Source of the DNA: Capitulum mitella | Lineage: Eukaryota; Arthropoda; Thecostraca; Pollicipedomorpha; Pollicipedidae | Length of the DNA stretch: 64,000 nt | Assembly: GCA_030062745.1 (NCBI GenBank) | Contig: CP099839.1 | Coordinates: forward strand, 13,356,544-13,420,543 | Direction of reading: 5' to 3' | Notes under the pieces: model-generated | Told to the model about the DNA's origin: nothing | Database searches by the model: none | What the model saw: the letters and a program-made list of their open reading frames with translations, nothing else | Program-made: the position numbers and the translations under genes | Shown: in pieces, positions 35,902-64,000 of the stretch | Numbering within the stretch: position 1 is the first letter of the stretch | Layout: every line of letters starts with the position of its first letter

Positions 35902-36999
35902 ATGACCCCAGGAGCGATTATCATACTTACTATGGTCTCTCAGGGGATCGTTTCAGCAAACGCACATGCACAGAACAGAAGTAACGAAACTGTTGACGAG
36001 CACACCCACCGTCCCATGACGCATTTATCGCCCGTGATCGAGCCGTCATTCGCGATGATTGCCGTCATGGAGGTGAACGAGGCCAGGAGCGAGATCGTCT
36101 TCTCCTGCTTCCTGAAGGCATCCTGGGAGGAGACAGAGAGCCAGGACGGTGGCCCAGCAGCGCCCGGGGGCGGCCAGCAGGACCCGTTCACACCGCGTCT
36201 CCTGCCGGTCGGAGCGTCGCGCGCCGACCAGGCCGGCTTCCTGCAGCCGGTCGTCACCGTGACGACCAACGGCACGCGCTACCACCAGGTGGCGATGTTG
36301 ACGGTAGCACAGAGCTGTCCGTTCCGGTACGAGCGGTTCCCGTTCGACACGCAGTCGTGCCTGGTGTTAGTCGGGCCGGCGGCGGCGGACGGCGCGCTGG
36401 CCCCACCGCCGACCGACGCCACGGACGTCCAGCTCGAGCCCGACTTCGCCGCATTCCAGGATCAGTTCGATGTGGCGGTGCGGCGCGCGCCGGGCGGCGG
36501 CCGCCGGCTGCGCGCCGTCGGCGGCCGGACGGCGCCCGTGCTGGCCGTGCAGCTGCGGCTGCGGCGACGCGTCGGACCGCACGTAGCGCGCCTGTTCGCG
36601 CCCAGCGCGCTGGTGGTGGCCGCCAGCTGGCTGGCGGCGCTGGTGCCGGCCTCGCTGATCCGCAGCCGGCTGCCGGTCGCCATCCTGAGCCTGCTGACGC
36701 TGCTGCTGGCCTGTGGCACGGCGCAGCGGCCCGGCCCTAGTGGCGAGGCGCCGCGCACCGCCGCCCACGTCTGGGAGACCGGCTGCCTGGCGTTCGCGTT
36801 CGTCAGCGTGCTGGAGGCGGCGCTGGACACGCAGCTGGTGGTGCGCTCGGTGCGCGCCGGCGACCCGCTCTGGGAGCGTACCGCGCGCCGCGGCGCCCGG
36901 CTCTTCTTCTGGCTCTACCCGCTTGGCTGGGCCATCTTCTGCCTCGCCTATTGGTTCACTTACGTGCCCGCTTGGCGCGACAGCGTACAGGACACGTGA
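35902..36999 (+). CDS. Compact Cys-loop ligand-gated ion channel subunit
   Basis: The 365-residue protein has a likely signal peptide (1-22), an extracellular domain and four membrane segments. The Cys loop is complete: C139 PFRYERFPFDTQS C153, matching the family pattern Cx(6)FPxDx(3)C. VTVTTNGTRY (118-127) is the strand typical of the family just before it. Membrane segments are about 229-251 (M1), 256-272 (M2), 290-312 (M3) and 333-354 (M4). N-glycosylation sites are possible at N25, N28 and N123. No vicinal cysteine pair is seen, so it is not a nicotinic alpha-type subunit. The M3-M4 loop is only about 20 residues, far shorter than usual, and the N-terminal part before the Cys loop is also short. 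M2 lacks the PAR motif common in anion channels, so ion choice is open. The gene is intronless as read. Its stop lies 634 bases from the AUTS2 stop, tail to tail. Confidence 0.82.
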   Translation: MTPGAIIILTMVSQGIVSANAHAQNRSNETVDEHTHRPMTHLSPVIEPSFAMIAVMEVNEARSEIVFSCFLKASWEETESQDGGPAAPGGGQQDPFTPRLLPVGASRADQAGFLQPVVTVTTNGTRYHQVAMLTVAQSCPFRYERFPFDTQSCLVLVGPAAADGALAPPPTDATDVQLEPDFAAFQDQFDVAVRRAPGGGRRLRAVGGRTAPVLAVQLRLRRRVGPHVARLFAPSALVVAASWLAALVPASLIRSRLPVAILSLLTLLLACGTAQRPGPSGEAPRTAAHVWETGCLAFAFVSVLEAALDTQLVVRSVRAGDPLWERTARRGARLFFWLYPLGWAIFCLAYWFTYVPAWRDSVQDT

Positions 37000-37632
37000 G
37001 CGGCTCGTGACAAGCTCAGCGCGCGCTGCGGATGCGCTGCGGCGCGATGGAAAACCCACGAGCAATCGGTCGTTATTCTATTGAAAACCATGTATGTACA
37101 AATGCCACGCGATTGTTGGTGAAACACAGCAACAACGTTCCCATGCCATGGTATGGTACAAAAATACCACAGATAGAGGTGGACAGCCTGTTTCAGACCT
37201 GCCGGTGCCAGGCGGGCGAGACAGTCGCTGAAACGCGGCGAACCAGATCCGACTTGGTCGGGCCTCGCCCCCCCCCCTCCCAAGTACGTGTGCTCGATAT
37301 GGAGCTGGTGTCCGGAAAAAGAGGCGACTGAGATCAACGCCAACAAAGAAACAACGCGAAACAATCGCTCAGGTGGAGGACACGATCAGCTCTCGCCAGC
37401 ACGACACGACCTCCTCAATGAACACTACCAAATGTAACAAGAGGCGCGGTAAAATACACCACCAAAACTCATACAAATAGTCATCTTAACGAAGGTAGAC
37501 GGATCACGAGCGGCGCTCGGCCCGGCCGGGCAGGCCGGGCGGCCGAGGGAAGGCAGTGGCGTCTGATGGCGGCCGGCCGGCGCCGCCGTACGGTGGACGA
37601 GCCCACGCCGCGGCGTCGGCCGCCGGCCGCCG
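37000..37632. other. Convergent 3' region between the channel and AUTS2 genes
   Basis: These 633 bases separate the two stop codons and must hold both 3' UTRs. No clear AATAAA on the plus strand or TTTATT (its complement) was seen, so the processing sites are not located. Confidence 0.6.
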
Positions 37633-55039
<17,407 letters not shown>

Positions 55040-55429
55040 CACATCCGTTCATGTGATTTCTGTGTGGTAGTAACTGATGTCCCTGAAATGAAAAGCAATA
55101 TCACAGCCTATTCCTGAATGGCTCATGATATCTCCAAGTGCATTACATTCACGCACTTGGAAATCAGAAACCAACGAAATGGGCAAAACAATAAGCTACT
55201 GTCCTTAAACTAACGTTGCTCTTTCCTGTGCCACTACAACCCATACTTTAACCTCCGTACTTCCGAAAGACGAAACCCTGGGTGTGCACCGTTGCGAACC
55301 TTTCAAACAACCTAGGCACGAAACATTGCATGAAAACAGTCGCGTGCAGAATGAAAAGTGAATCACCACATAATTGATAATGGGGACGACAACCTAACGC
55401 AGTAAACCTTCAAAAATTACGCACAATAC

Positions 55430-55560
55430 CTTATCCCAACATCGTCGGGGTTTGTGTCTCTTGGAGGCTGGTTCCGTAGTCCGCAGCGTAATCATCCGCG
55501 TAGCACTATTTAACAACAGCATAGTTCTACACAGAGAATCAATTGTAGAATATTTTTGCG
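55430..55560 (-). other. AUTS2: Probable AUTS2 5' non-coding exon
   Basis: The acceptor at 55083 implies an upstream exon. A candidate donor, GATAAG|gtattg, lies at 55430 on the minus strand, and the sequence above it regains CpG. The upper limit given here is arbitrary because no transcription start can be seen. Confidence 0.3.
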
Positions 55561-55794
55561 GTTAGATCCAGTCCGATTTACCTGAACTTTTGAAATCCTA
55601 ATTTTTTTGCCTTTGTGAAGAAGTAGATGTTTAACTACCATTTTCATTTTGTCATGCCTGATTTGTCACATTCAGGGAAAATCTCGACAGCCCATACTTT
55701 TAGCATACTCCCTCATATGGCAGCACAAGATAGAAGTTAAACCAACGCTTCTGCTACATCTCATCACATAATCCGCGATGAATTAAAATCGGAC

Positions 55795-56540
55795 TGACTG
55801 ACGCCCGACGAGACACAAGACTTGACCCAAGACTTTGGACACCTGAGCACAGGAGGCTGTATGGCCAAACTCACAAACAAACAAACGATTAAAATCGAAC
55901 ACAGCACCTGATGAGACACGGGAGTTGACACAGGACTTCGGACAGACACGACCGACTGACGCCTGGCGACAGGGGTGTCAATTTGTATTCTTTTAAGAGG
56001 GACTTGGCCCACCTAACGTTGATTTGGGCCCACTCAGTGTTGGTTTGGGCCCCCCAGCATTTTCCGCTGGTTTTGAAGGGAAACGAGTAATAATAACAAA
56101 AAGAACAGCCACATTAGATAAGAGATAAATGGAACTTAAGTATATATATATATATAATTATATATATAATTATAAATAAAATATTTATATAATTATATAA
56201 TAATAATTATATATATAATTAAATACGTGGGGGTAAATGCAGTATTTTATTTCATAAACAGCAACAACAAATTATGAGTTTCTGTTGGCCGAAATAAAGT
56301 GGGTTAAATCTGTTGGAAACCCTCATTTGGGGGAGGTTAGGTTGACGTGTCCTCGGCTCACCCCCCCCCCCCAATCATATCCAGAAATCGACGCCCCTGC
56401 CTGGCGAGACACCAGGCTTGACGCAAGACTAGTCGGTTTCCGGCTAAAACGCTATGGCCAATCCTGACTTAAGTGTCGAAAAAGAAACCTGAAAACAAAC
56501 AAGACCTTGGACACCCGGGCCCAAGAGGCTGTGTGTTGCA
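55795..56540. repeat. Dispersed gacttgacccaagact repeat, degenerate copies
   Basis: Related blocks at 55803, 55908, 56402 and 56503 share gcgagacacaagacttgac and ttggacacc...aggctgtg. A (TATA)n-rich stretch lies at 56138-56222. No gene is recognised. Confidence 0.45.
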
Positions 56541-58202
56541 ATTCACCAACCATCTAAAAACGGATGCTTCTCATAGGCTGTCAAGTAATATTCCAAAAAT
56601 TATGCAGTCTTATGGCTATTCTGACTGCTGGGAATGGAACTATAGGAAAAAAGTGTCGCCGTTATTAAAGAAGAACTCAATATAAGACCTATTTGGTTGA
56701 AAAAATTGCTTCACCATCGCAGCCATCCAGTTATCGTGAAAAGGGTTCACTGCCGAACCATGGCGGCTGCCATGGTTCTGTTTCATCGTGCGAATTTATT
56801 GAATTCAAACTTCAATCTTTGGGCAGGTAGCTCAACTTGCGGCACACACGGGACGCTACGCTCTTGCACAGATGCAACTGTCGTCTAAATGAACTCTAGG
56901 CCTTCTTTCAGCGTAACCTTGTATGTTGTCCCAGAGCTGACTATGGTCGCCCGTTTTGTATATACCACTCGCAACTCGTCTTTCTGTCACCTCCTCAGTC
57001 TTTGATTATTTGTGTCTCATCAGGGCCAATAATGGTATAATCAGTAGCGTGGCCCTCCCCACGAAAGGCTCCGAACTCTTGTGGTCAGAGCTCGGAAAAA
57101 TGGTCATTATCAGAAATTCGACTGACTTAAAAGACAAAAAATAAAAATAAACTGAAATGCACTGTACTTTTATTTCAGAAATATCTACGTGTGTGATATT
57201 GCCAATTTCCGCAGCTTGCAATTAACTGCCATAAAACCTGAGTGGCATAAAACCTTCCGTTTTTAATGTTGACCCCAGTGTGAAATCCTGTTTACGCCAC
57301 CGGATACAAGCTTCAAAAATGGCTCTGGCTCTGTCATTTCGAAAACGTTCGTATTGTTGATGCATTCATCATTCAGTCGCGCTGCTTCCGCCAGTTTTTT
57401 CTTCTCCAAACTAAGAATGATAATGTTTCGTAACATGAAGCGTTCCACATATGGATGTAGAAGTGGGACAAATTTTGGTATGGAAAAATAAATTCACCAG
57501 ACCCTTAAATGTGAAATTGATAAGATATTTACGAAATCTTATTTTATAAACAAGAAAACACACGAATGAGTAAAGTATCAGTATAGAATTCCATAGGGGC
57601 GCAGCCAGGATTTTCTTAATGGGGGGACGGAGCTCAGTGTGAACTGAAATCATACGAAAACCGCCTGCCGGGAAGACGATATGCAATGGTTTTCACACAA
57701 AAATGCGGGCTACAAAAAGGGGAGGCCCTCCGCCCCTTCCCCCTCCTATCGGCTGCGCCTGTGGATTTACATGCCAATAATTTCCTTTGGTATGGAAAAC
57801 TCGTTTTCAGAAGTATACAGAGTTACGCCCCTAGTTCCACAGAGTTCGATATCAACGCCCCATGGCGCATTCCTCGACCTTATCGTCGCTGCTGAGACAA
57901 CCGTCTCCATACAACAGAGTATGTCGACATTTTTTCGGGCTGCATGAATTATTTCTGACGGGGTGCGGTTCGGGGTTATCGCATGGCGTATGTATATCGA
58001 AGCTGGTGACGTGCCGATTTACGTTGTGATTCCAAGCCTGATGTACCCACATACAAGGACGTAGCCAAGGGATCACGAGGCCACGCCTTCCTCCCCCCCC
58101 CCCTCCCACCCCAGCCAACCGGTCTAAAGTTTAGTGATTTCGGAGGAATATGGAATCATATCATGCATATGCTACAAAAGCAAACATATGTTTTCCTGTG
58201 AG
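56541..58202. other. Upstream region, no gene recognised
   Basis: Short frames only. gcgcagccaggattttc at 57601 and gacgtagccaaggg at 58059, each next to G- or C-runs, look like the ends of a common dispersed repeat but no boundaries could be fixed. Confidence 0.4.
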
Positions 58203-59425
58203 TTAACCCGTCCCCGACTGGGGGGAGGGCAGTTGGCTGCCCCCCTGAGGTTTTTCTGGGATTGCAAGAGAACCAACAAACACAGAGTCACGAAACTTGG
58301 TGTACCTTTTGCTTCATCAATTTTACATCTTGTGTCAAAATTTTGACCTCAGGTCACGTCAGGTGCCTGACCTAAGTCAGGTCAAACGGACCTATGTCCA
58401 AAAAAGTTTAGCGCCCTCTAACTTTTTTGCAAAACAAGATATCTCAATAATGCTTTCAGGGATTAGTGATCGTGATAAATGCAGCAAATCTGCTATCTCA
58501 GATTTTTCGGAATTTCCCGGGTCATTGACCTGAGGTCAAGCCCATTTTTACGACATGTCGCCGTTTTTTCGGGAATTGACGGAATATTTCATAACATTTT
58601 TAGTGTGGAGTGAAACAGACATCTAGTTACCGTCATTGGGCAAAGTATCGATGACTTCCAGCCATTGACCTGGGGTCAGGTCACGAATAACTGTAGTGGG
58701 CCAAAATGTACCACCGTCAAAATCGACGATGAATTACTCAGAATGGGTAGAAAATGGCAGAACTAGCTTGCACAGACGTAAGTGATATCAGGAACCTCAA
58801 GAAGTTTGAAAAAAATTCCATAATTTGGAAATAAACAGGCTCTCGCGAATAAAACTCCGCCAATTGTGTAGATTGGTAACTAATCAATTTTTCCAAAATT
58901 TAATCATGAGAAATCATCACAAGAACCACAAGTATCAACAAAATTGGCACAGATCGTCTTTTTTCGCGAAAATAAAGGAACGCTAAAATTAGTTCCCGTC
59001 AATTTGGTACCGCATACCGCACACCGACAGCTGGCGGGAGAATTACCGTGTCTTTAACTCAACGTTTCGGCGTATATATCGAAGAAATCTGGGGAAATTA
59101 GACGTGTATCGGCATCCGCGGACCTTTACTTGTGCGCTGGGACCGTTACCTATGCGTTATTAGTCACAGCCCTTGAGATTCAGGCCATTTCTCGGTCTCA
59201 TGCAGTCGGCTATGAGAAAACATATATAGGGCGTAAATTGGCTTGCATATTATTTAAAATTAAAAATGAGGCCAGTTTCGAGCTCTACTCGTCACAAGCT
59301 TTCCAACGGTGTGCTTATTTTTATCGTGCGACCAACCGTTCGTGAGTAAGAGGGGGGGGCGGCCCACTGCCCCCCCCCCCCCAGTCGCCCATGTTCGAAC
59401 AGACCGACGGTCGTGCGCGGGTTAA
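58203..59425. mobile_element. TTAA-bounded non-autonomous element, copy C
   Basis: TTAA at both ends, with CCCG next to the left site and CGGG next to the right. A G-run/C-run hairpin sits inside each end. Strong TGACCT/AGGTCA clustering at 58345-58385, 58525-58540 and 58665-58690. Related to the element at 11376-12707 by layout and right-end sequence; distinct from the 21445/60235 family. No coding capacity. Confidence 0.55.
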
Positions 59426-60234
59426 ATATGCAGTCATTTAAATACGGTTGTTGCTCTTTCCTATAAATTTTGTCATACGCCAGTGGCATATGACAAAATT
59501 CGGCATTTTCCCCCTCCGCCCCACGGAAAATTCTGGCTACATGCCTGTCCACATGGCAGTGTGGACAACATGCTAACAGCTTAGCGAGTGATTGTCTCTA
59601 TATGAAATGATATCACTAGATCAGAGGTCATTGTGTCCAGTCGGGATGGGAGACAACGGTCTGAAACCAAGATACGGAATATGTGCAAACCTTTGCACTG
59701 GGGCAGCCGCATCGCAAGCCGGACGCATTTCTATTTCAGCTACCGAGTGAACGAAACAAATCACTCAACTGAATCGCAATTTTTTAATCATAAGTGGGCA
59801 CTGCCGCTGTCTTACCTTTCGTTTCCTGGATGTACTTTGTCCCATGTTAGGCCTTGCGAAGGTTACAACCGGAATCGTGTCCTCCTCCACTTCCGTTATC
59901 GCCATATAAGCGAAAGTCCTTTCCATGCAACGCATGTGTGAAGGTAATGCTAAATTCAGAAGAAAAGTAGAACCCATCCTCTCTTATGGCGACACTCCTC
60001 ACCACAGGCGGTGGGACGGGGGGGAGGCACGGAGCACCGAGTCCCCCTCCCTCCATAACAGGTGAACTTTGACATTAACCCTGTCGTGTTGCATGGAAAG
60101 GAATATTTCGAAAAGTAGCCGGTGTTTCCCCTTGCCGGAATACGTTCCGCCGCTTATGCTCATACCTGTTAGTCTCGCTTACTTCGGCAGTAAAAAAACG
60201 TCACAGTCGCAAATACATATTCCCTATACATATT
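59426..60234. other. Sequence between two TTAA elements, nothing recognised
   Basis: No coding signal is recognised. A ccctgtcgtgttgcatggaaag block at 60080 recurs in altered form at 63553, marking a dispersed repeat. Confidence 0.4.
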
Positions 60235-61443
60235 CCCTATTCCCGGAGGGCTAGACGGTATGGTCGATTCCCGGCAGGGGGGGCGGATTCCCCCCCCCCC
60301 TGAGATCTCGAGAACTACTTGTCCGATTTCATCGCAACAAACGGCAATCGATTTGCCGTGACGTGGACTACATTTTTATAAAAAAGATCAAAATTTTGAA
60401 GTTTGTGGATACAGGAGGGGCAAAAATGTCAAAATGGGGGTACTTTTGGACTTCTTATAACTCCGTTGCTTATCGACCGATTTCGATGAAACTGGTATGA
60501 ATCGAGATATTATGGATAGGGCTTTTACCATGGGTCCGCAAATCTGAAATTTGGAGAAAATTCATGGGCGTTCACAGGGTTTCAAAAATAGGAGGATTAG
60601 TTTTCTAACAACTGAATGAACAAAAGAGGCAAACACCCTTTTTTGGCTTCTGCTAGTCATGTTATACTAAAGCAGTACAAATCGCATTACAATGTTTGTA
60701 TAATGTTAGCATAGGCGGTGCCAGGAACATGAAAAAGGGGGAACTGTCACGGTCACACGTTTCTCAGATCAACTGTGACCTTTGATCTTAAATGGCCTCC
60801 AGTGACCTTGGGGTCACTTGGAATGATCTCGTGTGCATTCAATATTATCTGTAAACGTTTTCAATCACTTGAATTCACTCTATTTCAAAAATTTCATTTT
60901 ATGGCTATTGCGATATGGGGTACGCGCACTGACATTTTAGGTCATAGCTCCGTGACCCGACCTGATATCAAGCTGAAACTTGGTACACAAGTAGAGGGTA
61001 CCCTTCTACGTCATATATATTCCGGGTTTGGCATTTGAAAAAAATGGCGCCGAAATTATAGCGAAAAAACAAATTTTGACTTTTGACCTTGACCTGACCT
61101 TGTAAAATGACCTCAGATACACAAAATTATATCTGCACATTGCCCAACTATTTAGCTATACATCCATACAAAGTTTTAAGTTTTATCTTTAAAACTCTGT
61201 TTTTGGCAGACATTTTCATTTTACCCTCAACATGGCCAAAAATGGTATGAGGTGTCTCCCAAAAACGTTGCCTGGCTCCTGGCTGAGCAAAATAGAATTT
61301 TGAAATTTTGTCACAGCACGTAGAAAGAATAGCTAGGAAAAGTGACCAAGTTTCGTGAAGCTGCGTTAAAAAGCCTGGAATTGGCAAGCAAAAAGCCCGA
61401 GGGGGGCCGATTCCGCCCCCCCCCCTGCCGGGAATAGGGTTAA
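60235..61443. mobile_element. TTAA element, copy D (near twin of copy B)
   Basis: The same CCCTATTCCCGG terminal repeats and a nearly identical 1.2-kb interior as 21445-22646. The right end keeps TTAA (61440-61443) but the left flank reads TATT, so the left target site has mutated or been rearranged; a partial duplicate, tattccctatacatattccc, sits there. TGACCT clusters at 60773-60815 and 61080-61115. Confidence 0.75.
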
Positions 61444-61779
61444 CGTAGTAAAATCGTGATTCTTAACGGGGCTGTGGCCTGTGAGCGAACAGCTCCACAA
61501 AAGGTGGGCAAGACAGATGTCATCTGGTGCGCGCCACATAATTCTATGTGGACGGAAGCTGCTGGGAACAAACCTACAATTCAGACGAACAGCAACAGAA
61601 CCGTTCATCTTGCAGTCGCTCGGCAAGGCGGACAAAACATGACCGAGCAGATTGGCTGGGTAAACTCATCCTCGACAGACCTGTCGTGTTGAAACTGCGA
61701 TGAGCAACATCTCTGTAACACATGAAGTGTCTGGTCAAACGCTGAGTAGAACCGCCGACGAGAGTTTCCGCAGCTGCGT

Positions 61780-62200
61780 CGGCCATCGCACCTCCTCGAG
61801 ACGAAGCGTCGAGCCGGGACCGGACATCTAGCGTCCGAGCGGTGAACTTTCCGTTCGGAGGAGGCGCTGGGCCGGGCGCCGTGGGCGGAGCGGTCCGCAG
61901 TTGCCGGGAAGGCAGCGAGGCGTCGTGGGGTCGGACGGACAGGCGCCGACGGCTGTATTGACCTCGGCGGCGGCGGCGGATAGGGCGGCGGCCTAGGGCG
62001 GGGCGCCCTCACTCGGCGGTCAGACGGAGGGCCCGACGCAGATACCATGGCCGACAAGGGCCCGGTGAAGAAGGTGCCGCTGCATCTGCAGGTGGGTGGT
62101 GCGGTCGCCGGCCGCGCGCCGGAGGCCGTCTCCCGCGCTGCCGGACGAATCCCGTGAACCGCGGCGCGGTCACACCGAGACTGCGCGCCGGTGCGAGCTA
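61780..62200. promoter_or_regulatory. CpG island around a gene start
   Basis: CpG is dense from about 61790 to 62200, higher than in the flanks, and the island holds the only well-supported plus-strand start in this part of the window. The transcription start itself cannot be placed. Confidence 0.5.
62047..62091 (+). CDS. Probable first coding exon of an unidentified gene
   Basis: ATG in good context (gataccATGG) opens 15 codons, MADKGPVKKVPLHLQ, ending CTGCAG|gtgggt, a good donor with phase 0 out. It lies in a CpG island. The family is not recognised from so short a piece and no second exon was identified before base 64000. Confidence 0.45.
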
Positions 62201-64000
62201 AACGCGTGTTGATTTACTACGTGGATTTAGTCCCGCGAAGCATATTTGTGATGTTCGGAGTTCCCTTGCTTCAAAGTACAGAGGCACGATGGTACTCAGT
62301 TTTGATGCGGGAAATCTGACACGCCATCACCAGTGTCGCGATGAGGTCCTGAGATTTTGCAGCTGCCAAATTGAATGGCACCCACGTCATAAAATGACTT
62401 AAAATGGCCTCGCACGCTTCCAGTGCTGATCTTTCTCGCATGCGCTGCGGCTTTCGGAGCTCCCTCTCCAGCCGAATTCCAGTCATATCTGACATGCAAT
62501 GAGAACAGGACACCAGTTGTCAGGATGTCGTCACCGTGGCTCTGTGGCAACAGGCTCGGCTCACATACCCACTGTGTATAGCTGGCACCGCGAGTTTGGT
62601 ACTAGCAGGCCAGCACCATTTAACCCAAAACAGAAAGAATCACCCAAACCACAGTGCAGCCTTGTTGTGACTGTCGGCTCGTAAAAAGGCCCTCAGCATC
62701 GTCTCGTTCAGCATCTGAGGTAAATTTGCTCCATATTGGGATCCACTTGGGCTGCTGGGTCCGAGCCTGCGCAGCAACCAGTGCTTGGTATTGACTGCTC
62801 CCAATGACGTCCACAGCAGAAACTGGCATCAAACTGAGTTTGGAAAATAGTGCAAATAGATATTAAATATCCCATTAGCAGATTCTACATAGCACATACA
62901 CGCCATCGCATGTAATTCATTTATCACGCGCGTTTTGACTGTGATGAACATCCTGGGAGATCGCCGAGGGCGATGCCATGTTCAGTCGGCCAGCGGGAAA
63001 CTCACGCAGAGGCCGAGCCAAATGATGGCGAAGCCCGGGAACAGCTGATGTGGCGCCGACAGCAAAAACACAAGACGCTCGCCAACTTTTCATCGTCCGA
63101 AGGTTGCCCCACGGTAGGGGCAGCTGGTTAGTTCGTGCCGCTCCCCTCGCCAGCCGTGCGTTGTTTTAGTTCGTGCTGTGTCCTGACCAGCAGCTGAGGA
63201 TTTTTTGCAGAGCAAAGGCGGCAGGAGCTGTCAGGGTGTTGTCGTATTATCAAAGTCTCTCAGACCCGGTGACACTGACGGAAAAGGAAGGCTGCAGATT
63301 GCGATTCCGACGACAGCAGTGAAGCGCACAGCTTGGATGTGACAAAGCGCGCTACTCTGCGCTTTGATAGCCAGCAGACGTAGACGGGGAGCAAGCCATT
63401 CCCGTAACGGGATGAGTTACGCAGGTCATAAATAGCAACACTCTGCTGATGACACAAAAGATGTGTTAGTTCCAGGGTCTGTAACATGGATGTGGGCATC
63501 CATAGGGCAGGCAGGGCGGCTGGCCTATCAATTGCGGGCAGTTCTCACATTGCCCCTGTCATGCTGAATGGAAAGAAATTAAATGCTCTCAAAACGCCCT
63601 GGCTTTATCATGGGCCTAGCCAGGCTTTCGTCAAGGAGGTTAGGATAAACCTGACCACTTAAGAAAACTGAAAACTCTTCGGATTTCGGCCACTTTATTT
63701 TTGAGTCCTGAATATTGTTATTTATTTTTACGCTTCGTGCGCAAAGAAAAACCAATTTTTTAACGCGTAAAGTGGGCCATGGCCTTTCCCCCATCCCTGG
63801 CTAAGTCCATGGGATCTGGCAGTTTTAAGAATGCTCCTGTGCGTATAGTTTCTAGTTTGGAGTCGCATGGTGGACTTTCGGCCATGCTGTGCCCGCTGTT
63901 GACGGTGGGCGGAGCGCTGTAAGCCACGGAACGTTGAATATAAATGGACGTTATTTATTTTCGGGATGTGGTTGAACTGGGTGCGTTTACGTTCGTTTCC
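62092..64000. other. Probable first intron of the gene starting at 62047
   Basis: No coding match. Includes short dispersed-repeat pieces such as gggcctagccaggc at 63612. Nothing else stands out. Confidence 0.35.

Noticed and set aside
36367-37065. 232-residue minus-strand frame opposite the ion channel
   Set aside because: It is the GC-driven shadow of the channel gene; no motif is visible.

Overview
This is eukaryotic genomic DNA, most likely from an arthropod and perhaps a crustacean. Genes are split by GT-AG introns. There are no operons or ribosome binding sites. The recognisable proteins are metazoan (SF3A1, an AUTS2/tay homologue, a Cys-loop channel, an LDLa-repeat protein). Interstitial arrays of TTAGG, the usual arthropod telomere unit, occur twice. 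The species cannot be named from sequence alone.

Layout. Bases 1-20844, minus strand: splicing factor SF3A1. Nine coding exons can be placed with matching splice phases, and the C-terminal exons lie beyond base 1. Intron 4 is about 13.3 kb and holds, on the opposite strand, an intronless 960-residue secreted protein made of about 20 LDL-receptor class A modules (13089-15971), plus one TTAA-bounded transposable element. Bases 20845-35901 are intergenic: a 30-bp minisatellite next to the SF3A1 start, another TTAA-bounded element, tRNA-derived SINE pieces, and several CpG-free stretches around a block of (CCTAA)n telomere-like repeats. Bases 35902-36999, plus strand: an intronless, very compact Cys-loop ligand-gated ion channel subunit. 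Bases 37633-55039, minus strand: a complete AUTS2/tay-family gene. Its 13 coding exons sum to 3465 nt in one open frame (1154 residues) and include 33-, 30- and 43-nt microexons, a histidine-X repeat and a long Pro-Ala repeat exon. The channel and AUTS2 converge tail to tail. Bases 55083-62046: upstream region with dispersed repeats and two TTAA-bounded elements. Base 62047 onward, plus strand: the probable first coding exon of another gene inside a CpG island; the rest is not identified.

The two large minus-strand genes are regulators of gene expression: SF3A1 in the U2 snRNP, and AUTS2-type proteins in Polycomb/p300 chromatin control. Nothing suggests that they work with the channel or the LDLa protein. 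The less ordinary signals are structural. They are a palindromic foldback element with a TTAGG core and a 10-bp target duplication inside AUTS2 intron 1; four TTAA-bounded elements rich in TGACCT half-sites; sharp CpG deserts that coincide with AUTS2 exons 1-4; and minisatellites that overlap or abut splice sites.
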